Source of the DNA: Erysipelotrichaceae bacterium
Lineage (GTDB): Bacteria > Bacillota_I > Bacilli_A > RFN20 > CAG-826
Direction: 5' to 3'
DNA length: 49,295 nucleotides
Assembly: GCA_012837435.1 (NCBI GenBank)
Contig: DURD01000011.1
Coordinates: forward strand, 68,024-117,318
The translations under genes were made by a program, and so were the position numbers. Numbering within the stretch: the first letter of the stretch is position 1; each line of letters starts with the position of its first letter. The notes under the pieces were generated by a model. The model made no database searches and was not told the DNA's origin. It saw only the letters and a program-made list of their open reading frames with translations. Shown here piece by piece: positions 48,393 through 49,295 of this stretch.

Positions 48393-48989
48393 ATGATTTA
48401 TGATATGCAGGCACTTAAAACAAAATATAAAAATTATTCGAATATCAATCAAAAAATAAGTATTGAAACAAAGAAGAACAATTTGATTCGGATAAAACGA
48501 GGACTATACACTGATGATTTAAAAGTAGATGGTCCAGTGATAGCGAACGTGTGTTACGGACCATCATACTTATCTTTTGAATATGCACTTAGTTACTATG
48601 GTTTGATTCCAGAATATGTTTCAGTTTACACTTCGGCGTGCTTTGGTAAAAAGAACAATAAACGTTATCAACTTAAAAATGCTACTTTTGAATATCGGAG
48701 TGTGCCAGATAAAGTATTTTCATACGGCATAACATATCTCACTAATGAAAAAGGTGTTAGATATAAGATAGCTCGAAAAGAAAAAGCACTGTGCGACACT
48801 CTATACTCGAAGTATCCAGTTAGATCAATCAAAGATTTAAAGATAATGCTATTTGATGATTTGCGCATTGATGAAGATGAATTCATGGAACTTGATTTTG
48901 ATTTTATTATCTTGATAGCGCCTCTATATAGGTCAAACACCTTATCAGTTTTAAGAAAATATGTTTTACGCATAAAACGACAAAAATAA
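48393..48989 (+). CDS. AbiEi-like (type IV TA antitoxin family) protein
   Basis: NNLIRIKRGLYTDD..; GPSYLSFEYALSYYGLIPE; KEKALCDTLY. Confidence 0.75.
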   Translation: MIYDMQALKTKYKNYSNINQKISIETKKNNLIRIKRGLYTDDLKVDGPVIANVCYGPSYLSFEYALSYYGLIPEYVSVYTSACFGKKNNKRYQLKNATFEYRSVPDKVFSYGITYLTNEKGVRYKIARKEKALCDTLYSKYPVRSIKDLKIMLFDDLRIDEDEFMELDFDFIILIAPLYRSNTLSVLRKYVLRIKRQK

Positions 48990-49090
48990 TTGCAAAAACA
49001 ACCAATAAAAGATGATAGGATTAACTAGATTAAAACACTCAGTACTTTTTTCGAAAAATTACCATCTCGTGTCAATCTTTTTGAATTAAT

Positions 49091-49140
49091 TTGGAAACAC
49101 GTTGGTATTTTTGAAAAATTTGCAAAACAAGTGTTTCCAA
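49091..49140. repeat. 10-bp inverted repeat TTGGAAACAC-N30-GTGTTTCCAA
   Basis: Read directly. Confidence 0.7.
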
Positions 49141-49295
49141 TTCATTTAGTGCTGCCATAACTTAATCGTTTGAGTTCCCCCTTTTTGCAAAAAAATTGAG
49201 CTAATTTTTGGCTTATTTTTTTATAATCTTTTAATATATTTAATTAATCTTTTTGTTAAACAAAATCTATGATTTTGAATAAAGATAATTGCCTA

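Overview
A low-GC window with Gram-positive-type signals: lipoboxes, Opp-type ABC transport, LytTR/AgrA-like regulation. It looks like a gut Bacilli/Mollicutes-related genome, but that taxonomy is inference. The centre (about 8.3-33.1 kb) is a carbohydrate-utilisation locus. It has five GH32-like (clan GH-J) proteins, a SASA acetylesterase, a LacI regulator with recognisable TGCAAACGTTTGCA-type operators, a complete Opp-type ABC importer (SBP, two permeases, two ATPases), and several large surface proteins. Upstream are the 3' end of a beta-helix (DUF4353-like) protein, an AgrC/AgrA-like two-component system, a lipoprotein/membrane protein pair, and a domain-permuted GH3 with a predicted TM helix at each end. 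Downstream are two tandem Fic proteins, a GH2, a complete DpnII-type (GATC) restriction-modification system, ASCH and macro-domain proteins, a GNAT, two NAD-dependent epimerases, a three-gene FtsX/MacB-like ABC operon and an orphan AbiEi-like protein. Most interesting items: (i) four consecutive hairpins, the last with a U-tract, in the 3' UTR/intergenic space after the GH3 gene (candidate structured RNA); (ii) a shared Cys-containing C-terminal sorting-type tail (G-C-x-G-S + TM + KK[KR]EE) on two surface proteins; (iii) a 1-nt frameshift inside the signal peptide of the larger of these; (iv) a divergent lacI/SASA promoter pair where both start codons fall at the predicted +1 (leaderless); (v) an 18-bp class of repeated LacI operators that defines the regulon. 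All assignments were made by reading sequence and motifs; no database search was run.
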